Of a stretch of 64,000 nt of DNA, positions 25,991 through 35,583 are shown piece by piece. Origin of the DNA: Leptospira kemamanensis (lineage in GTDB: Bacteria; Spirochaetota; Leptospiria; Leptospirales; Leptospiraceae). Made by a program: the position numbers and the translations under genes. The stretch is from NCBI RefSeq assembly GCF_004769665.1, contig NZ_RQGG01000028.1:124001-188000 (forward strand). The letters run 5' to 3'. Positions within the stretch are counted from its first letter, which is position 1. The number at the start of each line of letters is the position of its first letter. Under the pieces are notes generated by a model, which saw only the letters and a list, made by a program, of their open reading frames with translations, had not been told where the DNA came from and did no database searches.

Positions 25991-27310
25991 TTGGATAAAG
26001 TGAAAGTCGAAGGACTCAATCCTGATTTTTCAGGAATCGTTACTGCACCTAACGGAAAAAAGGTGGATATTTTCTATGTTCATCCTGGAGACGAACTGGT
26101 TGTTGAATATGTAAAACGTAGACCAAGACAACGGTCTTTAAAAGTCCACGAAATCATCCGAAATCATCCTTGGGATTTAGTCAAATGCTCCGTTTTTGGA
26201 GAATGCGGCGGTTGCACTGGCCAACACATACCTTATTCTACCCAACTTGATTTAAAATTCGGCCCCATCCTCTCTTTGTTTCAGAAGGATTTAGGTATAA
26301 CGATAAAACCCGTCCTCGAAGCAAAAACCTATGCCTATCGTTCCAGAATGGATTTTTCTGTTTTTCCAGGACCTGTCATTGGCCAAAGACAAAGGGGAAA
26401 TTTCCGTAAAGTGGTTCCCATTTCCTCTTGTGCTATTCAATCCAATTGGGCGAATCTTGCGTTACAAGACGTACGAGCTCTTTTAGAGGAAATGCCAAAT
26501 GTGATTTGGGATCGAAGATCAGAGCAGGGTGGCCTAAAGTATCTAACCATCCGAAAGGCACAAAATACAGAAGACGGAATGTTGATTTTTACATTCACGG
26601 AAGGATTTGAAAAGAGTCCCGAACTTGAGTCCTTTCGTTCCCTTTGTTTGGAACGTCTTACGCAAAATTCCCTAGTGTTTTGTTACAACCGTCCCAAATC
26701 AGAAGTGTCTGCTGTCGGTCGCCCAGAAGTCCTCAGAGGAAAACTTACTTTCACTGAATCAGTTTTAGGACAAAGTTTTGAAGTTCCTTTTGATTCCTTT
26801 TTCCAACCGAATCCCAATGGATTTTTACCCATCCTACATTTCATCCAAGAAAGATTGCCAAAGGAAAAAGATGTCCTCATCGATTTATTTTGTGGTAATG
26901 GTTTCTTTTCTTTGTTATACGGCGAATATTTCCAACATGTGGATGGATATGAATTAACTGAGTCCTCCATTGAAAACGCAAAAACTTTATTTGAAAGCAC
27001 ATACCCCACAAAAACCCATTCCTTCCAAGTAACCAATTTATTTTTATCAACTGGAGATTTACAGCGAAAGGAAAATGCCACTCTCATCCTAGACCCACCG
27101 CGCGCTGGGGCAGGAAAATTAGTGAACCATTGGATCCGTGATAATGGTCCTAAAAACGTCTTCTATGTCTCCTGCAATCCCTACTCTCAAAAAGAAGATG
27201 TTCGACTCTTTTTAGAAGAATACGATTATGTGGATGGTATCCTAATCGATCCGTATCCGCAGACGCCACATACAGAATCCGTACTTTACTTTCGCCGAAA
27301 AGAACGATAA
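25991..27310 (+). CDS. TrmA/RumA-family tRNA or rRNA (uracil-5-)-methyltransferase
   Basis: 439 residues; start TTG at 25991, with GTG at 26000 also possible. A TRAM RNA-binding domain (1-60) is followed by an iron-sulfur site (C-x5-C-x2-C in KCSVFGECGGC, fourth Cys in SSCAIQS) and a Rossmann methyltransferase domain with LFCGNGFFSLLYGEYF, LDPPRAGAGK, the catalytic Cys in FYVSCNPYSQ and the Glu in QTPHTESVLY. It methylates uracil at C5 using S-adenosylmethionine. The iron-sulfur site favours the RlmC/RlmD (RumA-type) branch; the target base is not predictable. Confidence 0.9.
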   Translation: MDKVKVEGLNPDFSGIVTAPNGKKVDIFYVHPGDELVVEYVKRRPRQRSLKVHEIIRNHPWDLVKCSVFGECGGCTGQHIPYSTQLDLKFGPILSLFQKDLGITIKPVLEAKTYAYRSRMDFSVFPGPVIGQRQRGNFRKVVPISSCAIQSNWANLALQDVRALLEEMPNVIWDRRSEQGGLKYLTIRKAQNTEDGMLIFTFTEGFEKSPELESFRSLCLERLTQNSLVFCYNRPKSEVSAVGRPEVLRGKLTFTESVLGQSFEVPFDSFFQPNPNGFLPILHFIQERLPKEKDVLIDLFCGNGFFSLLYGEYFQHVDGYELTESSIENAKTLFESTYPTKTHSFQVTNLFLSTGDLQRKENATLILDPPRAGAGKLVNHWIRDNGPKNVFYVSCNPYSQKEDVRLFLEEYDYVDGILIDPYPQTPHTESVLYFRRKER

Positions 27311-27359
27311 TTCCCTTCACCGATTCCGGAATTCGGCCGAAATTGATAGAGAGGGTAGT

Positions 27360-28487
27360 ATGAAACAACGGACATCCATCTTATATCTTTGTATCGCCAT
27401 TTTCTGGCAAATTGGTTGTGCGAGTGTGATGGTCACAAATTGGGTTCCTGACGATTCCAATTTCAAAGAAAGACCTGTTCGAGTCCTACTTGGATATGCA
27501 AGTGAGGAAGAAATTTTTAAAACGACAGGGGAATTAATTGTCAAAGATGCAAATGATCTAACGATCAAAAGAGCTTATGATTTTTTATCCTTAAATCCAA
27601 CTGCTATCAAAGCACCTATCTCTATCCAAAGTAATGCAGAGTGGATTGAATACAAAGGAATTAGTTACCGCGGAACCATTTTACTCAAACCCATTAATGG
27701 AAAAGTATTCATCATCAATTTAGTTCCAATTGAATTATACCTTCTCTCAGTCGTTCCTTCGGAAGTCAGTGCCTCTTGGCCCAAAGAAGCACTGAAGGCT
27801 CAAGCAGTCTGTGCAAGAACCTATGTAGTCAAAGAAATGTTAAACCGCAAAAAACAAGAGTTTGACGTTGATACATCAACAAACACACAAGTGTACAAAG
27901 GAAAAAACAAAGAACATAAGAATACAACAGAAGCTGTATTTGAAACAGAAGGATTAATTCTCATCCATAAAGGCCAACCCATCCAAAGTTTTTTCCATTC
28001 GAATGCTGGTGGTTATACGGAAGATCCAGCGAATGTATGGGGAAACCCAGTTGAATATTTAAAACCTGTTCCTTCTGAATATGATAAAGATGGTGATCAA
28101 TACGCCTGGGAAGACAAATGGAAAACAGATTATGTAAATCAAAGTTTACGTGATTTAGGAATTGGTGAAGTGCAAGACATTGTTGTTGCAAATCGTTTTC
28201 CTACCTCTCGTGTGAATGAATTGGAAATCATTGGATCTACAGGAACCAAAAAAATCAAAGCGACAGAGTTTCGTAAAAAGATTGGAGCTACCAAATTAAA
28301 ATCCACTCGGTTTGGAATTCGCAAAGAAGACTCAGGTGATTTTTATGTAAAAGGTTTAGGTTCTGGTCATGGTGTGGGTATGTCTCAGTGGGGAAGTTTT
28401 GCTATGGCCAAAAGCCAATTCAACCACAAAGAAATATTACAACACTACTTTAAGGGAATTGAATTCGCAAGAATTGTCTCAAAATAA
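27360..28487 (+). CDS. SpoIID/LytB domain lipoprotein
   Basis: 375 residues. A signal peptide ends in a lipobox (WQIGCAS, Cys20), so it is probably a lipoprotein facing the periplasm. The SpoIID core is clear: LYLLSVVPSEVSASWP, EALKAQAVCARTYVV, then the region with HSNAGGYTEDPANVWG, and near the end GLGSGHGVGMSQWGSFAMAK. SpoIID is a lytic transglycosylase for denuded peptidoglycan; non-sporulating bacteria use relatives in wall remodelling or modification. GAGAGG precedes the ATG. Confidence 0.87.
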   Translation: MKQRTSILYLCIAIFWQIGCASVMVTNWVPDDSNFKERPVRVLLGYASEEEIFKTTGELIVKDANDLTIKRAYDFLSLNPTAIKAPISIQSNAEWIEYKGISYRGTILLKPINGKVFIINLVPIELYLLSVVPSEVSASWPKEALKAQAVCARTYVVKEMLNRKKQEFDVDTSTNTQVYKGKNKEHKNTTEAVFETEGLILIHKGQPIQSFFHSNAGGYTEDPANVWGNPVEYLKPVPSEYDKDGDQYAWEDKWKTDYVNQSLRDLGIGEVQDIVVANRFPTSRVNELEIIGSTGTKKIKATEFRKKIGATKLKSTRFGIRKEDSGDFYVKGLGSGHGVGMSQWGSFAMAKSQFNHKEILQHYFKGIEFARIVSK

Positions 28488-28549
28488 CTGCTAGTTTTTG
28501 ATTTCCCTCGTCAGATAGTTTTAGAATCTGTCCTTAGGTTCTAAAACAC

Positions 28550-29392
28550 ATGGCAACACTGGAAGAATACTTATCCCAAATCAAAGATCTGACGATTGTT
28601 CCGCCAGTCTTATTATCCGTACTTTCCCTGGATGATGACAACGAACTCTCCTTTGGAGAACTTGAAAAGAAAGTCCAATCAGACCAGGTCCTTGTCGCTA
28701 GACTTTTAAAATTAGCAAACTCACCTTTTTTCTCACGTGGGAATCCTGTTGCAAATATGAAACAAGTGATCACTCGCCTAGGATTTAAAACCGTCCGTAG
28801 TATGGTAGCCATGTCCATGACGGATTCTCTCTTTAGCCAAGGGAATTATAAAAAATTCCGAGATGAAGTTTGGGATCATTCCGTTGCCAAAGGAATTTTT
28901 GCTCAGATTCTTTGTGAAGAGAAAAAATTCAAAAAAGAAGCTGAACTTGCAATCACATGTGGACTGATGCAAGACTTAGGTAGAATTGTTTTAAATACCA
29001 TTGACCGAACAAAATACGTAGCAGTTCTCACTGAGTTCCAAACCTCTGATACAAATCTTGTTAGCTTAGAGAAAAAAGCCTTTGGTGTGGATTCTTATGA
29101 AATGGGAAGTGCCGCAGCAAAACTTTGGAAAATGCCAAGTATCATCATCTCCTCTATCGAAGATTTATCAAAACCTGTGACAGAACAAACACCACTTGGA
29201 CAAATCATTGGATTTGCAGGAACCATTGCCAAACTCACAGGCCATGGAAAACAAGAACCAAATACAGAAGAAAAATTTGAAGAATACAAAACCGCACTTG
29301 GCCTGACAATAGAAGATACAAAAATCTTTTTAGCAGCCAAAGATGAAAAACTCAAATCAAATGAGTTATATCAGTTTTGTAGTACGCTTTAG
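28550..29392 (+). CDS. HDOD-domain signalling protein
   Basis: 280 residues, essentially one HDOD domain (about 10-220): IVPPVLLSVLSL, QVLVARLLKLANSPFF, KQVITRLGFKTVRSMVAMSM, MQDLGRIVLNT. HDOD proteins are non-catalytic relatives of HD phosphohydrolases that act in signalling. The gene converges on the pseudo-receiver cyclase gene, with only one base between stops. No DNA-binding or catalytic motif is visible, so its partner is unknown. Confidence 0.9.
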   Translation: MATLEEYLSQIKDLTIVPPVLLSVLSLDDDNELSFGELEKKVQSDQVLVARLLKLANSPFFSRGNPVANMKQVITRLGFKTVRSMVAMSMTDSLFSQGNYKKFRDEVWDHSVAKGIFAQILCEEKKFKKEAELAITCGLMQDLGRIVLNTIDRTKYVAVLTEFQTSDTNLVSLEKKAFGVDSYEMGSAAAKLWKMPSIIISSIEDLSKPVTEQTPLGQIIGFAGTIAKLTGHGKQEPNTEEKFEEYKTALGLTIEDTKIFLAAKDEKLKSNELYQFCSTL

Positions 29393-29393
29393 A

Positions 29394-30629
29394 TCATGAG
29401 ATAGGTTTTACACTTAAGATTCGATGTAAACCTTCTTTTCCTTTTATTTTCACAGGTTCCAGTTCTTCGTATCTATATTTTTTTGCGTAATCTTCTGGCA
29501 AATGGTTGTACAGACCTTCAGAAACATACACTTGCATAGGTTTTGCCATTGATTCCAAACGACTCGCCATGTTGACTGTATCTCCAACAGCAGTGTATGA
29601 TAATTTTTGGAAAGAACCTACGTTTCCAACAATAGCTTTCCCGGAAGCCACTCCAATTCCAATTTGCGGAGTGAAGCCATAAATTTGATCCCATTTGGGT
29701 TGCCACAATTCAAATACTTGAATCATTTCCACAGCACAATCCAAAGCATTTTGTCTATGGTCTTCTTGAAATACAGGTGCACCAAACAAACACATAATGG
29801 AATCACCGATGTATTTATCTATCATGCCACCGTAACCTAAGATAACTTCTGTCATTGCAGTAAAGTATTCATTCAAAAAAGAAATTACCTGCTCTGGTTT
29901 CATTTTCTCTGATAAAGTCGTATAACCTCTGATATCTGAAAAGAGAACAGATACTTCCTGTTCCTTTCCTTTTTGATCTAAGGAAAGTGAATTATTCATC
30001 AAACTTTCAACGATGATGGGATCAACATACATCCCAAAAACGTTTTGCATTTTCTTTTTATCGTTTTCTAATTTGAGTTTTTCTTCGTATTCTTTCTCAA
30101 GTTCCTTCTTGAACTTTTTCACCATTGTATTCAGATCTTGGATCTCTGATTGGTTCATTCCATATAAGTCTTGGAACCGTTTCAAACTATCCTCCATTTG
30201 AATCGATACCACTTTTTTGCGGTAAATCTCTCGAAACAAATTACGGAATCGATGTTCCAATATGTTCTTCTTTAACCGACGTTTGCTGAAATATTCGTTG
30301 ATCCCCAATTGAAAAGCAAGGATAGGAAGTTGTTTTCCTTCTGCCTTTGTAAACACAACCACTGGTAATTCTGATGGACCTGCTAAATCCATAATTTGTT
30401 CCAAAACGTCTTCCGGTGAAACCTCAAATTCTGGAAATTGGATTTCGGTGATCAGCAAATCATACTGCACTTTCTTAATTTCTTCTGCACCATTTTCAAA
30501 CAAAGAGCGCCAAGTGAGTTCGATGTAATCACCAAACCAATCTTTGAGTAATTCAGAAATGGTATCATACGACTTCTTTTGAGGTTCTAGGACAATGACT
30601 CGAACTATTTCTTCTTTTTCTAAATCCAC
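29394..30629 (-). CDS. Pseudo-receiver class III nucleotide cyclase
   Basis: 411 residues; start GTG at 30627-30629. Residues about 8-130 look like a receiver domain, but the phosphoacceptor Asp is Glu (E62 in LLITEIQFP) and the acidic pair is reduced to E15. The Thr and Lys equivalents remain (VVVFTKAEG, EYFSKRRL). A coiled coil (160-200) leads to a cyclase domain with SVLFSDIRGYTTL, KYIGDSIMCLFG and SYTAVGDTVNMASRLE. It should be locked or respond to something other than phosphorylation. It starts five bases after the ferredoxin subunit gene of the complex operon and is probably co-transcribed with it. Confidence 0.88.
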   Translation of the reverse strand: MDLEKEEIVRVIVLEPQKKSYDTISELLKDWFGDYIELTWRSLFENGAEEIKKVQYDLLITEIQFPEFEVSPEDVLEQIMDLAGPSELPVVVFTKAEGKQLPILAFQLGINEYFSKRRLKKNILEHRFRNLFREIYRKKVVSIQMEDSLKRFQDLYGMNQSEIQDLNTMVKKFKKELEKEYEEKLKLENDKKKMQNVFGMYVDPIIVESLMNNSLSLDQKGKEQEVSVLFSDIRGYTTLSEKMKPEQVISFLNEYFTAMTEVILGYGGMIDKYIGDSIMCLFGAPVFQEDHRQNALDCAVEMIQVFELWQPKWDQIYGFTPQIGIGVASGKAIVGNVGSFQKLSYTAVGDTVNMASRLESMAKPMQVYVSEGLYNHLPEDYAKKYRYEELEPVKIKGKEGLHRILSVKPIS

Positions 30630-30634
30630 GCGCT

Positions 30635-31456
30635 TTATTTTTCACTCTCTAAAAATTTGTGAAGCGCCTCTTGGAATTGGAAGGAAAATCTTCCAAGTAA
30701 CAATCGAAATGCTTGTAAAATGACGTCTGGTCTAGGGGGATCTCCTGAAATGTATAGGTCTGGTTCTTTCGGAAGATTACACTGAGGGAAAAGTCCCCCA
30801 CTCACCGCTTCCGTTCCGCAAGCAATCAGAGCTTTGGGTTCACTCATCACATTCCAGGCAGTCTCTAAGGGTGCCGCCATATTTTCGCTGACTGGGCCAG
30901 AAAACACAATCGCATCGGCATGTTTGGGACTCGCAACACATCGAATCCCTTCTCTTTCGGAATCGAAGACTGAATTGAAGGAGGCATTTAATTCTGATTC
31001 AACAGTATTGTTACCACCCGCAGCGACTTCTCGGTATAAAAAACCTCGTTTGTGTGTGAGCTTACGAAAACGTTCCTGATTTGCCGTGAGTGGAATTGAC
31101 TTATGCAAGGAAGTTTGCAGAATTCCATTTTTATAGGAAGTGTAAAATTCTTCTCTGTGTAAGGAAAATACGTAAATAAATCCAGAATTGGTAAGTTTCG
31201 CATCCGGGCATATTTCCACACAATCACCACATTGCAGGCATTTTCCATAGTCCACGAGGAATTCCGAATCTCCCTTTCGTTCGATTGCTTTAGTGGGACA
31301 ATTGACTTCGCAGAGATTGCAGGAACCACATCCAGAAGACATTTGTTTTGTAGGAACGGGAATCCCTCTTTGGTTTGGATGAACAGGTGAAGCAGTTTCA
31401 AAGTTCAAAACCTTTTTGGTTTTAACAAAATTCAGAATTTCTAATAAAGATTTCAT
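30635..31456 (-). CDS. Ferredoxin/NuoB-like fusion subunit of a hydrogenase-4-related complex, lacking proximal cluster ligands
   Basis: 273 residues. The N-terminal half has two ferredoxin [4Fe-4S] motifs (C43, C46, C49, C53 and C73, C76, C79, C83). The C-terminal half is a NuoB/HycG-type small subunit, seen from GIRCVASPKHADAIVFSGPVS and ISGDPPRPDVIL. All four cysteines of the proximal (N2-type) cluster are replaced: GGNNT at 147-151 where C-x2-C is expected, GTEA at 214-217, and SGDPP at 237-241. Three other Cys (173, 213, 226) are at unusual places. It would take electrons into the complex but cannot hold the standard cluster. It overlaps the large-subunit gene by four bases. Confidence 0.85.
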   Translation of the reverse strand: MKSLLEILNFVKTKKVLNFETASPVHPNQRGIPVPTKQMSSGCGSCNLCEVNCPTKAIERKGDSEFLVDYGKCLQCGDCVEICPDAKLTNSGFIYVFSLHREEFYTSYKNGILQTSLHKSIPLTANQERFRKLTHKRGFLYREVAAGGNNTVESELNASFNSVFDSEREGIRCVASPKHADAIVFSGPVSENMAAPLETAWNVMSEPKALIACGTEAVSGGLFPQCNLPKEPDLYISGDPPRPDVILQAFRLLLGRFSFQFQEALHKFLESEK

Positions 31457-32880
31457 AGATCAAACCCAACATAACTTAAATTAAATGACTTATTGTTCAA
31501 AGGGAAGTCACTGATTTGTTCACCTCGCACTGCTAATTCTAATGCATGCCAATTTAATACGGAAGGATCTCTTATATAAGAATTTTTAACATATCCATCT
31601 TCATCTAAATTAAGAGCAACTAATAATGGACCACGCCAAGCTTCTACAGTCTTAAAAAAAACACCTGGATTAATTTTTTTAGTAAATAACTCATTTAGTC
31701 TTTGATCACGACCTTCGCTCCAAACTAAATCCCAATCAAGAGTTGAAATTATATTTTCGATCCAATCTAATGATTGTTCGATTTCTGCAAAACGTAAATA
31801 CATCCTAGCCCAAACATCACCATTATAATGATGGTGCTCTTCTTTTAATGGAAGTGGTTTCCAATTTGGATAATCAGTATGGTTCTTCCGTAAATCATCT
31901 TCCACACCCGCCATTCTTGCAACCATACCAACAAAACCATATGTCTCCACATCTGATTCGGAAATAAACCCACAACCTTGCATTCTTTCCTTTAATGTCG
32001 AAATAGATAACGCACGAAGGATTTGCGGTCGTACTCGGGTATTATATACTTTCTTTAACTGGTAAAAAGATTCCTTTGCCAGCTTAGGACTGATCTTTTG
32101 ATTCACTAATACTTTACCAGGCCGTATCACAGATTTCCCAAAGCGATGACCAGTCCAAGTTTCCATAAGACCCAATGCAGCTCCTCTATCCGTTACACAA
32201 ACTCCATACAATGGATAATATCCTATGTCTTCAGAAATTCCACCCAAATCACCGATATGAACTGCGATTCTCTCCAATTCAACAAGTATGGAACGAAACA
32301 ATCGAATGTCTTTTGGAAGATGGATCCCATATGCTTCTTCGTATATGTTTGAAAATGTCAGTGAATAACCAATGCTTGTGTCACCCGAAATGGTTTCAGA
32401 ATAAGACATGACTTGTCCAATTGGTTTGTTTAATATCAACTCTTGTATATTCCGTTTTTGAAATCCCAATCGAATCGTTAAGTGACGTATCTCTTCCCCT
32501 TCGACGACAAAACGAAAATGACCAGGTTCAATGATACCAGCATGAATGGGACCAACCGCATGGGAATAGTTCCCATCGGAAAAAGGAACAGTCAATCCAT
32601 GGTAAAACAAATCACGAACTACTCCTGTTTTCTGGTGAAGAGATAAATTTTTACCTCGGTTATCATTTAAAAAATCTTCTTCTTTTAATTCCGAATATTC
32701 TTCCGATCCCATATCTTGACCAAAAGAATGACGAACCAACCAAACAGGATATTTTTGATCTAACAAAAAATCGATATTACTTTTTTTCGATTTAACTTCT
32801 TCCATCTCAATCAAATTGTTTTGATATAAAAATTGGTAATAAACCCCATTAAAGTTTGTGATTCCAGTTACTTGACTCAT
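31453..32880 (-). CDS. NuoD/HycE-like large subunit without NiFe ligands (energy-converting hydrogenase-related)
   Basis: 475 residues from the ATG at 32878-32880, which overlaps the previous stop in ATGA; a longer upstream frame is rejected. It carries the large-subunit marks HAVGPIHAGIIEPGHFRF and ELERIAVHIGDLGG, and the C terminus ends NKSFNLSYVGFDL. The two cysteine motifs that bind nickel and iron in hydrogenases are absent: the first position reads ISGDTS (164-169) and the second reads DPSVLNW (438-444). It therefore cannot be a NiFe hydrogenase. This loss defines the energy-converting hydrogenase-related (Ehr) group; the electron acceptor or donor is unknown. Confidence 0.87.
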   Translation of the reverse strand: MSQVTGITNFNGVYYQFLYQNNLIEMEEVKSKKSNIDFLLDQKYPVWLVRHSFGQDMGSEEYSELKEEDFLNDNRGKNLSLHQKTGVVRDLFYHGLTVPFSDGNYSHAVGPIHAGIIEPGHFRFVVEGEEIRHLTIRLGFQKRNIQELILNKPIGQVMSYSETISGDTSIGYSLTFSNIYEEAYGIHLPKDIRLFRSILVELERIAVHIGDLGGISEDIGYYPLYGVCVTDRGAALGLMETWTGHRFGKSVIRPGKVLVNQKISPKLAKESFYQLKKVYNTRVRPQILRALSISTLKERMQGCGFISESDVETYGFVGMVARMAGVEDDLRKNHTDYPNWKPLPLKEEHHHYNGDVWARMYLRFAEIEQSLDWIENIISTLDWDLVWSEGRDQRLNELFTKKINPGVFFKTVEAWRGPLLVALNLDEDGYVKNSYIRDPSVLNWHALELAVRGEQISDFPLNNKSFNLSYVGFDL

Positions 32881-34085
32881 AGATACTTCCCCATTAAAAA
32901 CAACAATCCGTAAGTTCCAACACCAACGGTTAACAGTAGGGAGAACCAAAAGAAAGAATATCTGATCGTCAAAATTTTGTATAAACTAGGATTAAAATCT
33001 CGATTGGGAAGTTTCACCATCGGCAATACTTTATTTAACGCGATAAAAAAGAAAACAGATCCTAAGATAGGGAACAAAAACAAATAAAACTGATGGTTCA
33101 AGATCGCTATCTCTACAATTTTAAGATCTAAAATAAACACTGGAGACAAAGGAAACACAAATGAAATCAATAGAGCTAACAGATATACATATAATGCTTT
33201 GTGACTGAGACTTTCATTGTTAAGTATTTGAGAAATATTTCTTTTACCAGCATCCATTCGTAGTATCCCCATAGAGATAAAAACTAAAAGTTTAACGAGG
33301 ATCGTGGAGGTTAATAAAAAATAGAAGACATCATCACTAACATCAATCCTTAAAAATATGGTTAACATACCTGTATGAAACAACGCTACCTTAGCCGATA
33401 TCCTTCGAATATCATCTCGCGACACAAGCATTAACGTTGCATATAGAATTGTTAGAATTCCGATAAACAACAATCCGTTTGATGCGTTGATGAGATGAGG
33501 ATTTACTTCTTTTTCCAAATTTACAAGTGGTCTGATGGCTAATACAACACTCACGGGAACAAATGATGCAATTAAAGAAGAAATTTGACTTGGACTTTCA
33601 GCATATGTGTCGCCTACCCAAAAATGATTTGGTACCAAACCAAGTTTACCACTATAACCATAAACAGTTAATAAAATTCCAGTTTCAATGAGTAAACCAG
33701 ACTGCCCCACTAATCCATTTTTTAGAGAAGCAAATTCTAAATTTTCCAATGGCGTCGAAGCAAAGAGCAAAATGACAATCCCCAAAAAAGCCAAACCCAG
33801 CGCATAAGAGTTGATGAGCAAAAACTTCCAACCTACATGAAAAGATTTTTCAGTCCCACTGGAAGAAATCAAAAGAGCACCAAACAAAGTGGAAGCTTCG
33901 ATTAGTATCCATTTCAAAACAAGATTATCAGTAAACCATGAGCAAAACAGAACCGAGAAAAATAAAACTTTTAAAATGCTCCATAACCAAATCCTTGTTT
34001 GACCTTTCGTTGGAGCAAATATCGATACTAAAAAAATAACAACGAAAGCAACAAGGCCAGTGCAATAAAATAAATTCATCATCAT
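32877..34085 (-). CDS. NuoN/HyfF-type proton-channel subunit
   Basis: 402 residues, about eleven to twelve membrane helices. The antiporter-like signature is GYSGKLGLVPNHFWVGDTYAESPS, the equivalent of the Lys and Pro/His region of NuoL/M/N. It is expected to move protons or sodium ions as part of the complex. It is shorter than NuoN (about 480), in line with the HyfF type. It overlaps both neighbours by four bases; three ATG codons stand in tandem at the start. Confidence 0.85.
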   Translation of the reverse strand: MMMNLFYCTGLVAFVVIFLVSIFAPTKGQTRIWLWSILKVLFFSVLFCSWFTDNLVLKWILIEASTLFGALLISSSGTEKSFHVGWKFLLINSYALGLAFLGIVILLFASTPLENLEFASLKNGLVGQSGLLIETGILLTVYGYSGKLGLVPNHFWVGDTYAESPSQISSLIASFVPVSVVLAIRPLVNLEKEVNPHLINASNGLLFIGILTILYATLMLVSRDDIRRISAKVALFHTGMLTIFLRIDVSDDVFYFLLTSTILVKLLVFISMGILRMDAGKRNISQILNNESLSHKALYVYLLALLISFVFPLSPVFILDLKIVEIAILNHQFYLFLFPILGSVFFFIALNKVLPMVKLPNRDFNPSLYKILTIRYSFFWFSLLLTVGVGTYGLLFLMGKYL

Positions 34086-34693
34086 GTCTTTCTTTCCTTA
34101 GTATGCATATGAGGAGATAATTGGAGAATACCTCCAGAGACGATGACCAAAATTGCATCTAAAAAAGAACCAAACTCTAATCCAAAAGGAAGTCCTTTAT
34201 CTAAAACCAAGGTCAAAACAAAAATACCATTTTCAAAAACACAAAACCCAGCAATCAATGCCAACCAGTTTCGCCTAACAACAAAGCACAATACACCCAC
34301 ATAAACCAGTAAAATCACATAAATTAAGCCGATTTTATGAACTGGAATCGTTAAAACAGAAACTCCTTCGGTAATTTTCACAGCAAGCACTAAACCTAGA
34401 ATCATAAACAGCAATGTTGCCAAATAACCAAACCGAGGTGTTGTGCTTTCATTCATCTTGGATTTATTTGCAGTCCAGTTCAATATCAAGGGAGTCAAAA
34501 TTGCCTTAAATAATACCACAAGAATAATTAATGAAGCTGCATGTTTCCAGTCATCTTCATGTGTTTGAATCACTGGAAATATCAGAAGAAATCCCTGAAA
34601 ACTTAAAAACAAAATGATACGACTCAAACGGTTTTCAACTAAAACCACAATGCCAGTTAGCAGTAACAATAAATATACGAAGTCATAAATCAT
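34082..34693 (-). CDS. HyfE-like small membrane subunit (NuoK-related)
   Basis: 203 residues with six or so membrane helices. The last part, CVFENGIFVLTLVLDKGLPFG followed by GSFLDAILVIVSGG, resembles the NuoK/HyfE family, including a buried Glu. It probably belongs to the ion path of the complex. It ends in a short charged cytoplasmic tail (HMHTKERKT) and overlaps the next gene by four bases. Confidence 0.82.
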   Translation of the reverse strand: MIYDFVYLLLLLTGIVVLVENRLSRIILFLSFQGFLLIFPVIQTHEDDWKHAASLIILVVLFKAILTPLILNWTANKSKMNESTTPRFGYLATLLFMILGLVLAVKITEGVSVLTIPVHKIGLIYVILLVYVGVLCFVVRRNWLALIAGFCVFENGIFVLTLVLDKGLPFGLEFGSFLDAILVIVSGGILQLSPHMHTKERKT

Positions 34694-34702
34694 ATTGATT
34701 TC

Positions 34703-35581
34703 CTAAGAGAGTTTTACTAAAGAACCTAAGATTAAAATCGCAATGAAGATTAATCCCATGAATTCGGGAATCCATGTCCATTTACGACGAACACTATATG
34801 CTTCCCAAAAGCCCAACAAAATCGCAAGCAACACAACTATAGGCAAAATTAAAAACTCTCGATTTAGTTGATTCATAAATACATTATTTAATAATTTTGA
34901 ATGTTCGAGAGCAAGTTTCACTAAAAAGACCAATAAAGCAGATAATTTCATGGAACTTGCTAATTCAAAAAAAGCTAAATGCCTACCTGATGCTTCCAAT
35001 ATCATTGCTTCATGAACCATTGTTAACTCCAAATGTGTTCGAGGATCATCAAAAGGAGGTTTGGCGAGCTCTGCAAGAATTGTAATAAACGATAAAGCCA
35101 AAAACAAAATCCCAACTAGGATTCCCTGCGGTGTTTCTGAAATTTCGATATGAGATTGTGCGGCAAGAATCATCAAGATAAATGTTGGTTCCACCATAAC
35201 CGATAAGAGAATTTCTCTTCCAGATGCCATACCACCGAAGGAACTAGTCCCCTCCATAGCAAATCCTATAAATGAAAAACGATAAAGTGCCAAGAAAAAT
35301 GGAATTAAGATGAATGGCGCCCACTCGAATAAAACAATAGTCCAGATCATAAAAGCGGAATAAAGCGCTGCCTTCGGTGCTAGGCTTGAAATTTCAGAAT
35401 AAAATTTATGATGAACGGGTTCCTTCAAATAAGCTTTATTTATTTCCCAAAAAAACTGTATCAACCTGGGACCACGTCTCCCTTGTGCATATGCCCTAAC
35501 CTTTCGAATAATTCCAGTTAATAAAAATGGCAAAGTCAAAAATAATAAGGATAAATAGATCATATAAATTAAAAATTCCAT
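34703..35581 (-). CDS. NuoH/HyfC-like membrane subunit
   Basis: 292 residues, eight membrane helices. The cytoplasmic loop AELAKPPFDDPRTHLELTMVHEAMI is typical of HyfC/HycD subunits and joins the membrane and peripheral arms in complex I relatives. An RRGPRLIQFFWEINKAYLKE stretch near residue 35 matches the family's quinone/arm contact region. The stop of the HyfB-like gene lies two bases before the ATG. Confidence 0.86.
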   Translation of the reverse strand: MEFLIYMIYLSLLFLTLPFLLTGIIRKVRAYAQGRRGPRLIQFFWEINKAYLKEPVHHKFYSEISSLAPKAALYSAFMIWTIVLFEWAPFILIPFFLALYRFSFIGFAMEGTSSFGGMASGREILLSVMVEPTFILMILAAQSHIEISETPQGILVGILFLALSFITILAELAKPPFDDPRTHLELTMVHEAMILEASGRHLAFFELASSMKLSALLVFLVKLALEHSKLLNNVFMNQLNREFLILPIVVLLAILLGFWEAYSVRRKWTWIPEFMGLIFIAILILGSLVKLS

Positions 35582-35583
35582 GG

